From positions 11,780,001 through 11,844,000 of the forward strand of contig CM042982.1 of assembly GCA_023678885.1 (NCBI GenBank): a stretch of DNA of 64,000 nucleotides. Direction: 5' to 3'. Below, in pieces: positions 21,255-32,399 of this stretch; the first letter of the stretch is position 1; each line of letters opens with the position of its first letter. A program made the position numbers and the translations under genes. The notes beneath the pieces are model-generated. The model did not search any database, was not told the origin of the DNA, and saw only the letters and a program-made list of their open reading frames with translations. This stretch comes from Pogostemon cablin. Its lineage: Eukaryota > Streptophyta > Magnoliopsida > Lamiales > Lamiaceae.

Positions 21255-24200
21255 CTAATATTCAACATCATTCCACGTCTCCCGAAGCAGTTGGAATCGA
21301 AGAAGATGGGCAGTAGCGGCACCCTTTCGGTTGGGCATAAGGCTGAGTGTTGTTAGAGCTGAAGAATCATCTGGAACAATCCGAGTCAGAGCTGAGTTCA
21401 CCACATCTAACTCGTCATCACTCGCGTGAGATTTTCTGAGTGTTGATAATCTACTGCTCTTCAGTACTTGATTTCCCACTTCTCCAATGCATTTAAGTAA
21501 TGCTGCAGGAGGAGCTGAATATTTTGTAGCTTTAGCATTCCATGGAAACTTGTTCACTACATCTCCACTCAAATCTCTACACCGATCCACCTAAATATTT
21601 TCATAAATATATTAATATATATTGTACTCCATTAATAATAGTTTCTAGCAAAATAAACATCACAGCAATACAAATTCCCTTTACAGAGTAAATCAATATC
21701 ATACTTTAAAATGAATTAAAACCATACTTAATGATAGAATATTATATCATCCTTTGAAAAATCTCAAACCATATTAAACAACAAAAAAGGGATGAATTAA
21801 GATCATAATTTAAAATAAGATCATATTATAATGTAATGATACATAAATTATACACTAAAATTAACTATTCCATCCATATATTATAGGGAAATCAATTGAG
21901 ATCACCTATTAGACAATGGTGTTTCATTTCCTATTACATAAATTAAATACTTGTCACGCGTCATAATCAAAGACCAAAATTCAATACTTGCCCCAAGGGT
22001 TTAATAATCATTTGTAGGGTATAGTTTTTTTATATAAAGAAACACCAATGAAACATAGAATGTGTAACAAGGAATTCAACTTAAAATGCGATTAGGTTAT
22101 GTTTGATTTAGATTTTTTTTATTCCAGATTTAGATATATTAAATCTCCTTAAATCTTTCATACATGCACCTACTAATTCTATTAACAAGTTCTTACCCAC
22201 TTCTTACTATATATTATCTGTTCTCAATTAATATTTTTTTTCTTCTCTCTTACTTTTATCACTTCTCTCACCTCAGTTAATACTTAATTTGAAATTAAGT
22301 TTAAATTTACCATACTTAAACCTAAAAAGAACACAACAACCATAAAATAATAGTATTCACTAATAAATCAATTTAAACCCAAAACAAACATCCCCATAAA
22401 ACTTTTTATTTATGAGTTTAAAAAATAAATTTTTTTAAATATGACAAATCTTAAAATAAATACTAAATTTTATATACTAACATAAACCACTAATATGTAA
22501 CGAATAATATTAACCCATCTCTACACTAAATAATTCACCCTATTAATAGTAATGGTCAAAGTATCAATATTATACCACAAATACTTGCATACTTATCATA
22601 TATAATTAACTTATTAATTAATTCAACTTAATCAAACAAATCGGGTCATAAATTGTTAGGCAAAAACTCGCACCCAGGCTCACGGACCACATTCCGTGTG
22701 CCTTTAAAATTTTGTATTAAATTGTTTACTCTTTAGTATACAGATGTGTACACTTTATTTTCTAAAGAAAATTATTGTGTGTATCTGGGCGCATGAACAA
22801 CACTCCGTGCTCATTTAGAATTTTGTGTTAAATTGTATACCCTTTAGTATAAAAATGTGTACCCTTTATTTTCTAAAGAAAAAAAATATTAATGAAACGT
22901 GTATACCTTTTAGAATAAAATGGTGTACCTTTTATAAAATTAAAGTGTATATATTTTACACCAAAGCAATATACTCTTACCCATAATACTAAATTTCTAA
23001 AGGTGCACGGAATGTGTTCCCATGCTCCGCGCCACCTCACTCATACCGACTCACGGACTCAGTATCACAAAATTGTACTTTAACATTAATTAAGTAATTA
23101 TTGTTTAATTACCCACCTCTAAACTGAGTGCATCCATTATGTAACGTGGAATAGGGTTGGGGCAGAACTCGTCTGGCACGAAATTGTCTAGAACCCTCTT
23201 GATTATTGTTGGACCAAATAGTGGACAAACCTTTTATTTAAAAAAAAAAAAAAACTTCTGTCAGGTTTATAAGAAAGATTATTTTAAGGTTATTTTTATA
23301 TTTATTTGTAATGAATAAATGATAAACTATGTTAGGTATATTAGAAATGAATGATATTTTTATAAATAAATTGTATGAGAAAGTTTAATTGTTTTGACTT
23401 TTTCCATTTTAGAAATGTAAAAGTTTTTTTTTTTTTTTTACGAAAAAAAAATTAGGAGCAAATTTTGGGACTGTCCCAAGTAATGTCCTAAATTGCAACC
23501 ACCATTGTCCTGAAAAAAACAATTCTCCCGCAGAATATGACTTGTTTTATGATGTTATAAAAAGGTTATGCAGTTACCTCTTTTCTAGTGGAAGGATGAA
23601 GAAGCATTCCAGATGGAAGCATCATGAGATCACTCAATGCATGCAGCAGACCAAATGGCTTGAAACATTTAGCCCCCTTATCATCCTCCTCCCCTAATCC
23701 AAACAGGTCGCTAAGCCATCTCGACCAATTCCCAATCTACAACACACCATTAGTCATCCATCTATCCGTGTGAGATTGTCCAACGTAATGAATTAAGTGA
23801 CACCAACAACAAGTTATAATATTTTTTATTACAAGTCTCGAACAATTCGTGGTGGGATAGATGAAATTGATTTTCATGAATTAAAAAAAAAAAAGTAAAA
23901 CGGACTCTACCAAGACTCGATCTTCAGGTGTGTTTGGTAAATCTATAGGAATGGGAAAAGGAATGAAAAGGATATATATGGGATTTGGTGAGGTTTGGAA
24001 GCCCTATTCCACATGTTTCATTGGTCCTTCGTAACATAAAAAAAAAACTATATAATACAAATGTCTATTAAACCTTTGGAGCATTTGGCACTAATTTGTT
24101 AAATAATTATGATGCATGTCAATCATTTAGAGTGTAGAATACAAGATGAAACACCGTGTTAGAATAGGTGATCTGGTGCCGGTTTTAAACCAAATCCATA

Positions 24201-26435
24201 CATCTAATTTAGGATAGGAATGGTTAATTCCCATAAGTAGGGTTCATTCCATTGAAAGTATCATACCGAACAAATAATTTGATTCCATTCCCATTCCTTA
24301 TCTTCAAAAGGTCTCAACTAAACACCCCCTTGGAAAAAACAGATAATTACATTGACATGCATGCATGTTTAGACTTACAATGTTCTTGAGCTGAGCACCA
24401 GCAGTGAAACTTGTTTTGGCGGGAGGCACCGGGAGGACTCTAGAATCAGTGATGGGGTCGGAAACGGGATCAGTCGGCATCTCCTGACTAGACTGTCGAA
24501 GAATAGCATTGAACATTGCTACATCAAGCCTGCTAACCAAGTTTTCCATCACCAGCGTGACTTGTGCCGACAAGCACCCGCATTCAACTCCTCCTCCTCG
24601 TATCGGACACACTCGTTCCCCTGCATCTTTGAATGCTTTCTTCCACAACTCTATACAAAAGCTTCCCTGCTCTTCATAACTGCTCAATCCATTTCTCTTT
24701 CTTGTACTACCCTTGCTTCTCTCTCTGCTACTACCCTTTGGTTGCATGTGTGGTGTAAAACACTACACCCCAAATAAAGACAAGTAATTAATTAAACATA
24801 AACCATGCATTTATGTTCATGATCAACTATTGGGACTAACAAACCTGCCACCATACATACTCAATGATTCGCGAAAAGAGCCAAGATTCAAGCCTTTCGA
24901 GTGCAATGAGTAAGGTTAATACATCCTCCAAGTCATCAGATTCAGATGAAGCTCCATTGCTCTTGGAGTTTGGCAGTTCTGCAGCTATCTCAGTGATGAT
25001 GGACCTCGTCATTATCGAATTAGATAGCCAGAAGCTCAGCCTGCAATACAATGCATATAGAGTAAGTCTTACGTACACCTGAGCGCAAACAAGACATCAT
25101 CATTAGACGTCTATATGTTAATGAAACAGGACAAACTATGTAACCTTACCTTGGAACATCATTCCCACATGCTCTAGAAACCACAAGTAATCCGGAGACA
25201 GCAGCTTTCGCTGCACGAGCCCTTTTAGCCTGTGATCCGGTTCTGCAAGCACTCTTGTAAAAACGGCACAATCTTCGTGCTGGAGCATGGACCTTGCTCT
25301 TGGAACTCGAATGCTCTGCAACTATGGAGTATAATGCCACCTCCATAGCTGCTACTTCCCTCAGCTCTTCCTCCACCACCTCAACCCTCAGTCTCAATTC
25401 GTTTTTGCCATCACAAACGTCATCTGTTTTTGCTGCTTTTCTTTCAGTCAATGGACTGAGTTTAGGCTTCCTTTGAGAGCCATTTGGGATATCTAAATCT
25501 GGTGGTTTCCCCCCAATGGAACTGTCTACTGAGAATCCATTTGCTTTGCCTGAGTTGTGCATCTGAATAGACTTCATATGCTTCAACCGAGCTTTGCTGC
25601 CACCGTGTGAGACCATTTCCCGGAAACTTATGGATGTTGGAGAAGATGTGATCAAGGGGGAAGCACTGTCACTGTTCTTCACTGCATATGACATGCTTCT
25701 TTCGCTGAATTTCGACGATGAAACATAGTCTTTTACTTTGTTCCATGTATCAGATGATGAATCAGATACATGGAACAAAGATGATGCTTTAGAACCAACC
25801 TTGTCAGTTTGAGAGGGTGAAGCCATGGATGATGATCCAATGGTCCTGGATGAATGGGAAGAAGCAGCATCATCATCTGTAAAACAGGACTTTTCGTCGT
25901 CATCGTCTTCGTTATCCATCGAGCCTAATTCCTGTGACAAGCTAACACTTGGAGATGAGTTAGAGCTATGATCTCTTTCAACCACTTCCAAAGTAACACC
26001 CAAACATGGCTGCACTGCATTACTATAACTCTTCTTGAAACTAATAGGAGCATTTACAGCTATGACATCTTGCTGAGTTAACCCATAATCTGCAAGATTC
26101 AATGAAGCTTTCCCAAGGACATTAATCCCTTTGGCCTTGTCCTGACGAGGCTCGACCAAGCTGAACTCCAAGTAGTTCTTCCTGACCTTACCGCTCTGCT
26201 TTTTATACAGAGTCGTTGGCAGCACGAACGACTCGTTGAACACGATATTCGATTCGCCTGCTACGGAGAGAAAGGAGCCGGAGTTTCCTGAAGTGTTTTC
26301 CCATTGAAGCAGCACAGTTTGAACACTTGTTAGAGATTCTGATGGTGGCCATGGCTTGATGGACTCCACATGGACCATGTAGTCTACTCTAATGGCTACC
26401 CCCTTTTTGTGTTTATACTTGTTTCCAAGAACCAT
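21255..26435 (-). CDS. NT-C2 (EEIG1/EHBP1-type) domain protein, six exons, 824 aa
   Basis: Coding exons on the minus strand: 26435-25150, 25040-24845, 24762-24379, 23736-23578, 23230-23117 and 21590-21255. All junctions are GT/AG, and the summed length (2475 nt) keeps frame to the stop. Residues ~8-160 form an NT-C2 fold signature (start MVLGNKYKHKKGVAIRVDY, then PWPPSES, then NVLGKASLNLADYG), as in plant homologues of EEIG1/EHBP1. Residues ~165-330 are Ser- and Asp-rich and likely disordered. From ~343 a helical segment (LRLRVEVVEEELREVAAMEV) begins, followed by a Lys/Arg-rich stretch. The C-terminal half (FWLSNS, LERLESWLFSRIIEYVWWQV, LRQSSQEMPTDPVSDPI) vaguely resembles a myosin-V dilute-type helical region. 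NT-C2 domains are linked to membrane or cytoskeleton attachment, so that role is inferred, not shown. Intron 5 (~1.5 kb) holds a MITE-like insertion. Confidence 0.92.
22665..23040. mobile_element. Small TIR element with internal duplication, in intron 5
   Basis: The left end (around GGCTCACGGACCACATTCCGTGTGCCTTT) is matched in inverted orientation by the right end (AAAGGTGCACGGAATGTGTTCCCATGC). Inside, a ~120-bp unit is present twice in tandem. Both copies contain CTTTAGTAT and TTTATTTTCTAAAGAAAA, at about 22690-22770 and 22800-22885. The ends are diverged and no clear target duplication was seen. It is probably a MITE of a MULE- or hAT-like family. Confidence 0.5.
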
Positions 26436-27420
26436 TTTTTCAGAGTTTTTAGTATGATCTGCAGATCCAGAGTTTGATTAATTTCAATGGATAAGTGTCA
26501 TCATCACTATTACTGCAATACCTTTAAAAGCAAAAGAGTTGGTAAAAAATTGAGCATTATTAAATTCCATATTTAGTGAAACGGAAACTTTTGATGTGAC
26601 GGATAGAGTATTATAATTAGCTGGTTTGTGAATAACTCTAATCTATAATATGATCTAACAGACAAGATCAAATGATCAGCCACTAATATATACACATACA
26701 AATTATAGCACAAATTATACATTAAGCAGATTATAATCTAAATATAATCCATTGTCCCTTAGGATTGATTCTCTACACCGATCCATTTCCCATCCCAATA
26801 CTCAAATAACATGAATACAGGAAATGAAGTCTTCATTTCCAATCAAATCCTTCTTTGGTAAAAAAAAAAAAACACAAAATCATCACATTCTCCAGCCCCC
26901 ACATAAATCTTGTGGGAAAAAAAAAATTACACCAAATGAAAGATAAAAAAATATACCTCTCGTCAAATAAACAAATTCACATCTACTATTTTTGTCCATA
27001 TCATATGCAAGTTCTCAACCCCAAATAAATAAATACTAACATACAACCAAACAACCCCACAACACAATTTAAATTTAAAATTGTCATCCTTTTACAAATC
27101 TCTTAACTTATTCATAATTTGTTTATTATTTAAAAATATCAAATTATCAATAAAAACTAAACTAAAAGACATCTTTTCTAAAGCTCCGTATTTACAAGAA
27201 CTGTGAATTTCATTACAAAAAGAGTAATGTAGAATTAAGAAAAAAAAAGTGAAAAAAAAGAATTAATGCATTTTACCTGGCTAAGGAATTAGAGTGCATA
27301 ATATTGATGAAGTAGAAATAAATTGGACCTATGGTTGTATGCAGAGCTGGTGTTCACGACCACTAGCTTCTTCTTACAGAGATGTTGGAAAGAATAATGG
27401 AATTGAAATTATAAATAAAT
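26436..27420 (-). promoter_or_regulatory. 5' UTR with probable intron, and promoter region, of the NT-C2 gene
   Basis: Upstream of the start codon the minus strand has acceptor-like TTGCAG (near 26513) and TCTGCAG (near 26460). About 800 bases further upstream lies a donor-like CCAG-GTAAAATG (near 27280), following a pyrimidine-containing leader (27400-27285). This suggests a leader intron of about 0.8 kb. An AT-rich TATTTATAATT lies near 27410 and may be the TATA region. These are consensus-based guesses. Confidence 0.4.
27080..27230. mobile_element. Decayed Stowaway-like remnant in the leader intron
   Basis: The block TCTAAAGCTCCGTATTTACAAGAAC near 27177 matches the right-hand interior of 4445-4727 (TTAAACTCCGTATCTACAGTGTC). 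The preceding TTATTTAAAAATATCAAA... also follows that family. Terminal inverted repeats are no longer recognisable. Confidence 0.4.
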
Positions 27421-28504
27421 GTGCAGTTGAAATGGAATCTAAGGTATAACGTGGGGGAGACAAATATTAGTGCGGACTCACTATTTCACAACCTTACTCC
27501 TAAACTTCTTTTTTAATTAAAACCATTATATCACGCCTATCGCCATAGTATAAATCGGTCAAGGCATCTTCTAAAATCTCTTTAAATAATAAATTATATA
27601 TAATTTAAAGGGTGAAACAATAAAAAATACCTTCAATAACATCTTTAAATTAATAAAAAATTTTAATAATTATTTTGGCTATTCAAATTTAGATAGCCAT
27701 AGCAATTCTTTAAAATTAAATGTGTACAATATTTCATTAGTTCCAATACTTTTTATCTTAAAATTCGAATCAAAATATTTATTACTCCATATATTTAATA
27801 AAATAAATTAGGAGAAAACACAAAAAAAATACTATAATAAATAAGCATTGAAGAGAACAAACTAAGAAAAACATAAAGAGGATATTGGAGAGGACTGAAA
27901 ATATGATTAGCTATATTTTACAAACTCTCTATATTATGTAAAATGCTCTTCAAATTATAAAGAGGTCATTGGAGATGCTCTTATAAAATTTTACTTTGAA
28001 AATTAATTATCATTAATAATATTATTAATTTAAGTGTTCTTAAAAATAAAATTTTGAAATTGTGTAATCTATTTTCTAAAAAATTGTATTTGAAAAATTT
28101 ATGTAGGTGGCGCTTTCACTTTAATCTTGCAATTAATGTTTTATTTTAAATAATTTAATATTTAAAGTAATTAATATTTTATAATCAGTAATATTTTATT
28201 TTAAGTAATTTTTCATGAAGTTTAATTTTATTACTTATAGATACATTTTATTTACCTATATTACTACTAAATATAATATGAAAATTATATTACTTATCAC
28301 TACAAATTAAACACATCAAATACCACTTTTAACCATATTGTAAGTTTAATTGTATTTAGAAATTTATTTACCCATTAATTTCTCCATAAAAATAAGAAAT
28401 ATGTTGGAGATTAGTAAATCCATAAAAAATGGTTAACATTAAAATAGTATTCAATATGTTATCAATGTTTGGTGTTATAGAATTTGGTGTTCAATTGTAT
28501 ATAC
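27421..28504. other. AT-rich intergenic spacer
   Basis: Upstream of the NT-C2 gene and ending at the copia LTR. Very AT-rich, no supported gene or clear repeat structure. Confidence 0.55.
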
Positions 28505-29716
28505 TGTTAGATTGTATACTAAAAGTCTGACTTTTGTATGAACAATGTTTTAAAAATTTATTTGAAATGAGAATCATATGATCAAACGTTTTGTATATTA
28601 TAAATTGTTTATTTATATGTCTGTGCAAATTCCATTTACTTTATACTGTAGATAATATGTTGTGCGACAACACGCAGAAGATCATATTATCAATTTTCTT
28701 ATAAAGTATAAACAGATGCTCATAACCGAGATAGACGGGGACTCTCTATCGGTATGGTTGTAGTGTAATTTGGTATTAGTTTGTCTTGACTATAGAATCA
28801 CATTAGTTCACTTAGTGTGTATTGAGTAGGACCGCTTGAGATCGTTCGACTTTTACTGTCTGCATAGGAGAACTTGATCTCAGTTATTATGGATGTTCGT
28901 GCTCTTAATATCACTATATAATAACCTCGACACTTAAGGCAGTATGTATTTCTTTAATTCATCAATGTGTGAGATTTACATGTACTAAATCAATAAACTC
29001 GGTGAATTGGGAAGTAGTATTGTCTTATGGTGTGCTGTTGATTGTAAAAGGAATCGGTGTCCTATTTAGGTTGATGATGTCCCCTTGAGGAGCTTATAAG
29101 TTTATCATGTAAATCTTGCAAGTGGATTGATTCCGGCATGATAATAAGGTTGAGTGGTACTACTCTCGGATGAGATATTAATTAATTTGAGTTGTCAGTA
29201 ACTTAATTAATTAATGGGTATTGTATATCTTAAACATGAGGAGACTGTCAGACTCATAATAAGAAGGAGCTCATAACGTAATTATGGGATTGGAGCGGCA
29301 GTGCAGTAATAATATTTTAGTGAACTATATATTATTATTGGACTTAAGTATAAGCTTTGGGCTAAGCTTGGATACTTAAGCCCAATTGAGGCCCAACTCC
29401 AATTTCTTCTCCTGGTCCATGCTGTAGCCCATATATAAGTTATCTCAACTTCCTGGAATCCTCACTCTGCGTCGTTTTCAATGTGAAAGAGAGGAGAGAA
29501 AGCAGATTGAGAAGATCCTGTAGATCGTCACCCACACGACCTCAGGATTGAACTTGGGGAATACAGCAGAAGATCAAGAGGTTATTCTCTGCAGCTGTAC
29601 TTCAAAAACATACCTTGGTGAAAGGTAATGCGAACTTTGAATACTTATTGCTTCCACTGATTAAGTTTGCATGGAACCCTAATGGTTCGCGATAACTGAA
29701 CTATCGAACGCTAACA
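28505..29716 (+). repeat. 5' LTR of copia copy 1 (1212 bp)
   Basis: It starts TGTTAGATTGTATACTAAAA and ends GAACGCTAACA, and matches 50598-51991 and the complements of 36055-36736 and 42008-43198. It lacks the ~170-bp module found in both LTRs of copy 3 between the GGTTGTT(T/A)TC-type block and CCTGGTGAAAGG. Confidence 0.88.
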
Positions 29717-31618
29717 ATTGGTATTAGTCGGTTTCATGGTGAAACGTGATATGTTGGGCTAGGGTTTATGTGCTATATGTGATTTAATTTTCGTATAGAA
29801 AGCATGAGAATTAGGTTTTGGTATATGTGTGAATTATCTATAAAATCCTATGTGCTTTATTGCCAGAAATTGCATGTTGATGATCGAAAACACGAACCAC
29901 ACACACACACAAACTGATGGCTGACGGGAAAGTGTGTCACTAGCTGGTGAAAGTCTTGGCGATGCTTAGGCACGGCTCAGTGATGGCGCCGAGCGTGAGA
30001 GCGTGCGTTGTTACGCACGTTGAAGGGTTATTGTCACTCGTCCTCTTGTCGACTGGGTTGGCATGGACTGCTGAAAGCAATCCTCAACGGTGACGAGATG
30101 AGACTGCATCACTTGCAGTCGACAGTTGGCGTTGAAGGCATGACGATGGGACTCGGAGGTCGGCGCTGCAGACTTGTGCTCCAAGGCAAGTCGACTGTAG
30201 GGTCAGCGGGTTTCTGGTCGAAGCTTCATCATTGCTGATTGGGTCTGTTGTCTGTATACGACTGATGATAAAAGACAACGCGGCATCAGCTGAGATCAAA
30301 TTGAGATGGGCCGATAGCTTGGCATGACTGGGCTATTTGTTTAGGAGATCGTTGCCTTGGTTGGCGACCACCAGTGGACACAATCGCTTTGCCAAGTCGA
30401 AAGGCGCTTACTGAAAGCGGCGGCCGACATTTAGGCGACTGTAAAATGTGATCAGATGGATGGCGTGATCCACACGTTACTGGGCGGAGGACCCCATCAT
30501 GTATTTTTTTCATGGCATCAGATGCACATCTCGACGGCGTGACTGAGCAGCGATGATTCTGGGGAATCCATATAGGTTCCGGGCGAGTCATAAGTTGTTT
30601 CCAGTCGGGCTTGAGCTATGCGGATCGATGGGCTGGCAGCAAGATGTGGTGCACGATGACGAGCTATTCACGCATGGAGGAACTGATATGCTCACGGAAT
30701 GGCGCACGATGGCTAGCTTCGGGCTTAGAAGACATGGCACGACTCGTACCAAGACTGCACGAGTCGTGCAGGCATGGGATGCTGGGCAGGCACACAATTT
30801 TTTATCTGTAAGCGGCACGACTCGTGTGGAAGCCTTGCACGAGTTGTGCAGGTGTTGTCCTTCGGGCAGCCAGAGCCATTTTCGCTATTCGTCATTTTTC
30901 GTGTTTCATTCGTGATATATAACTGCATTGATTGTTTTATTTGGCGATTATTGTTATATATGTGAGCATGTTCTATGTGATTGATTTTTTTAAAATTACT
31001 TAAATAGAAGCATACTAAGATGTGTATTTTATTATTGGAATATTATATGCATGTTAAAAATTCTCGGCGTTAAATAACTAAGTGGGAGAGGGGATTGATA
31101 ATTAATTCCTGCGGCCTCCATTATTGATTCGTAAGTGATGTGAATAAACTTACTTGTTGGCATAGACCTTTCTTCCAATCAGATGAGTTTATTCATGAAT
31201 CACTGGTACGAACTTCTTTATGATGATCGTAGGAAGTTATCCGAGCGCGTGTGTACTTCTCCATCTGTAAGGCACACAAGCTTGGGCCTTGGACTTGGGA
31301 TTAAATAATGGTATACACTTAGATTCAAATAATAAGTATCATCCCCATCGGAGTCACTGCTGTTATTTACATGGCTAAAGAGAAACTGACTATTAATTAT
31401 TTTGTCATAAAGTTAGGTTGACAAATTAAATTAATGGGTAAAACCTTCTCTTGTAAATGTTCAGGTTTATATATGTCCACACTATCATGACATGCAGACT
31501 CACGGTGCTTGAGATGTTAGTGAATTTTATTTTATATTATTTTTGAGGGAATCAATATAAATTGATAAATTCGAAGTGTTTGATCTGTTTATTTATTTAT
31601 GATTCTCAGGATTTTCAA
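29717..31618 (+). other. Non-coding leader of copia copy 1
   Basis: The 1.9-kb stretch between PBS and gag is GC-rich to ~30880 and then AT-rich. The open frames here on both strands are not shared as frames with copies 2 and 3, while short sequence blocks are (for example CTAAGTGGGAGAGGGGAT at 31079 and 47998). It therefore behaves as an untranslated leader. It holds two GC-rich hairpins (30737-30849) and one unit of the GTTGGCATAGACC...GATGAGTTTATTC block, which is duplicated in copy 3 and inverted-duplicated in copy 2. Confidence 0.6.
30737..30849. repeat. Two GCACGACTCGT hairpins in the copy 1 leader
   Basis: GCACGACTCGT (30737-30747) pairs perfectly with ACGAGTCGTGC (30759-30769) across an 11-nt loop. 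A second hairpin pairs GCACGACTCGTG (30815-30826) with CACGAGTTGTGC (30838-30849), with one G-T wobble. Copy 3 has one such hairpin at 47522-47557. Confidence 0.75.
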
Positions 31619-32380
31619 ATGTCACTCAACTCACTTTCTGTTATACTTAAAGAACACAAACTTACTGGTACAAATTTTATTGACTGGAAATAAAATATGG
31701 ACATTGTTTTAACTGCTGAAGATTGAATCTTTGTTAATGTCCTCTGGAACCTATTGATGTCTCTACCGAAGAGCAAAAAGTTGCTTATAATAGGTGGATC
31801 AAAGCTGATAGGATAGCTAAGTGCTATATTTTGGCTTCTATGTCAAATGTGCTTCAGACTCAGCATCAAGCTATGAACACCGCCTATGATATGATGCATA
31901 ATCTTAGGGAACTCTTCGGGCATGGCAGTACTGATGAACACCAAAATGGCTGAGGCCACTTTCGTAAGGGAGTATGTCCTTAGGATGATGGGCCAACTCA
32001 ATAAGTTGGAGGTTTTTGGAGCTGAAATCGATGGGGAAACCCAAGTCGATATCATACTCCAATGCTAGCCTAGGAGTTTTGAGCAGTTTTGCCTGAACTA
32101 CGGTATGAACAAACATTTATACATATTGGCAGAACTTCTGAGAGAACTTGTGGCGGCGGAAGAACTATTTCGTCATGCTCCTCAGGTTCATATTGCTGAA
32201 AATGCTGCTTATCCTAGGCCGAAAGGCGGTAGGAATAAAAAGAAGCAAGAAAATTCAGCACCAGTGAACCAAGTGAAAGCAAAGGCTGGTGCGGTCAAGA
32301 AGCCTAAAGGCAAGTGCTTCAAATACAAGCAGCCCGGACACTACAAGACTGACTACCCTCTTCTGAAGGGGAACAGGAAT
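31619..32380 (+). pseudogene. Copia gag (copy 1)
   Basis: Starts MSLNSLSVILKEHKLTGTNF and hits an in-frame TAA after about 24 codons, just after the TNFIDWK block typical of copia gag. Fragments continue in shifted frames (DMMHNLRELFGH near 31890; the KMAEATFVREYV region near 31950). The 32105-32623 frame contains the nucleic-acid-binding end, CFKYKQPGHYKTDYP, where a CCHC knuckle has lost its second and last Cys to Tyr. Non-functional. Confidence 0.82.
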
Positions 32381-32399
32381 GGTAAGTCATATATACTAG

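Noticed and set aside
30008..30965. Cluster of open frames on both strands (60-120 codons)
   Set aside because: They lie in the GC-rich copia leader, overlap each other on both strands, and the frames are not conserved in the corresponding leaders of the other two copies.
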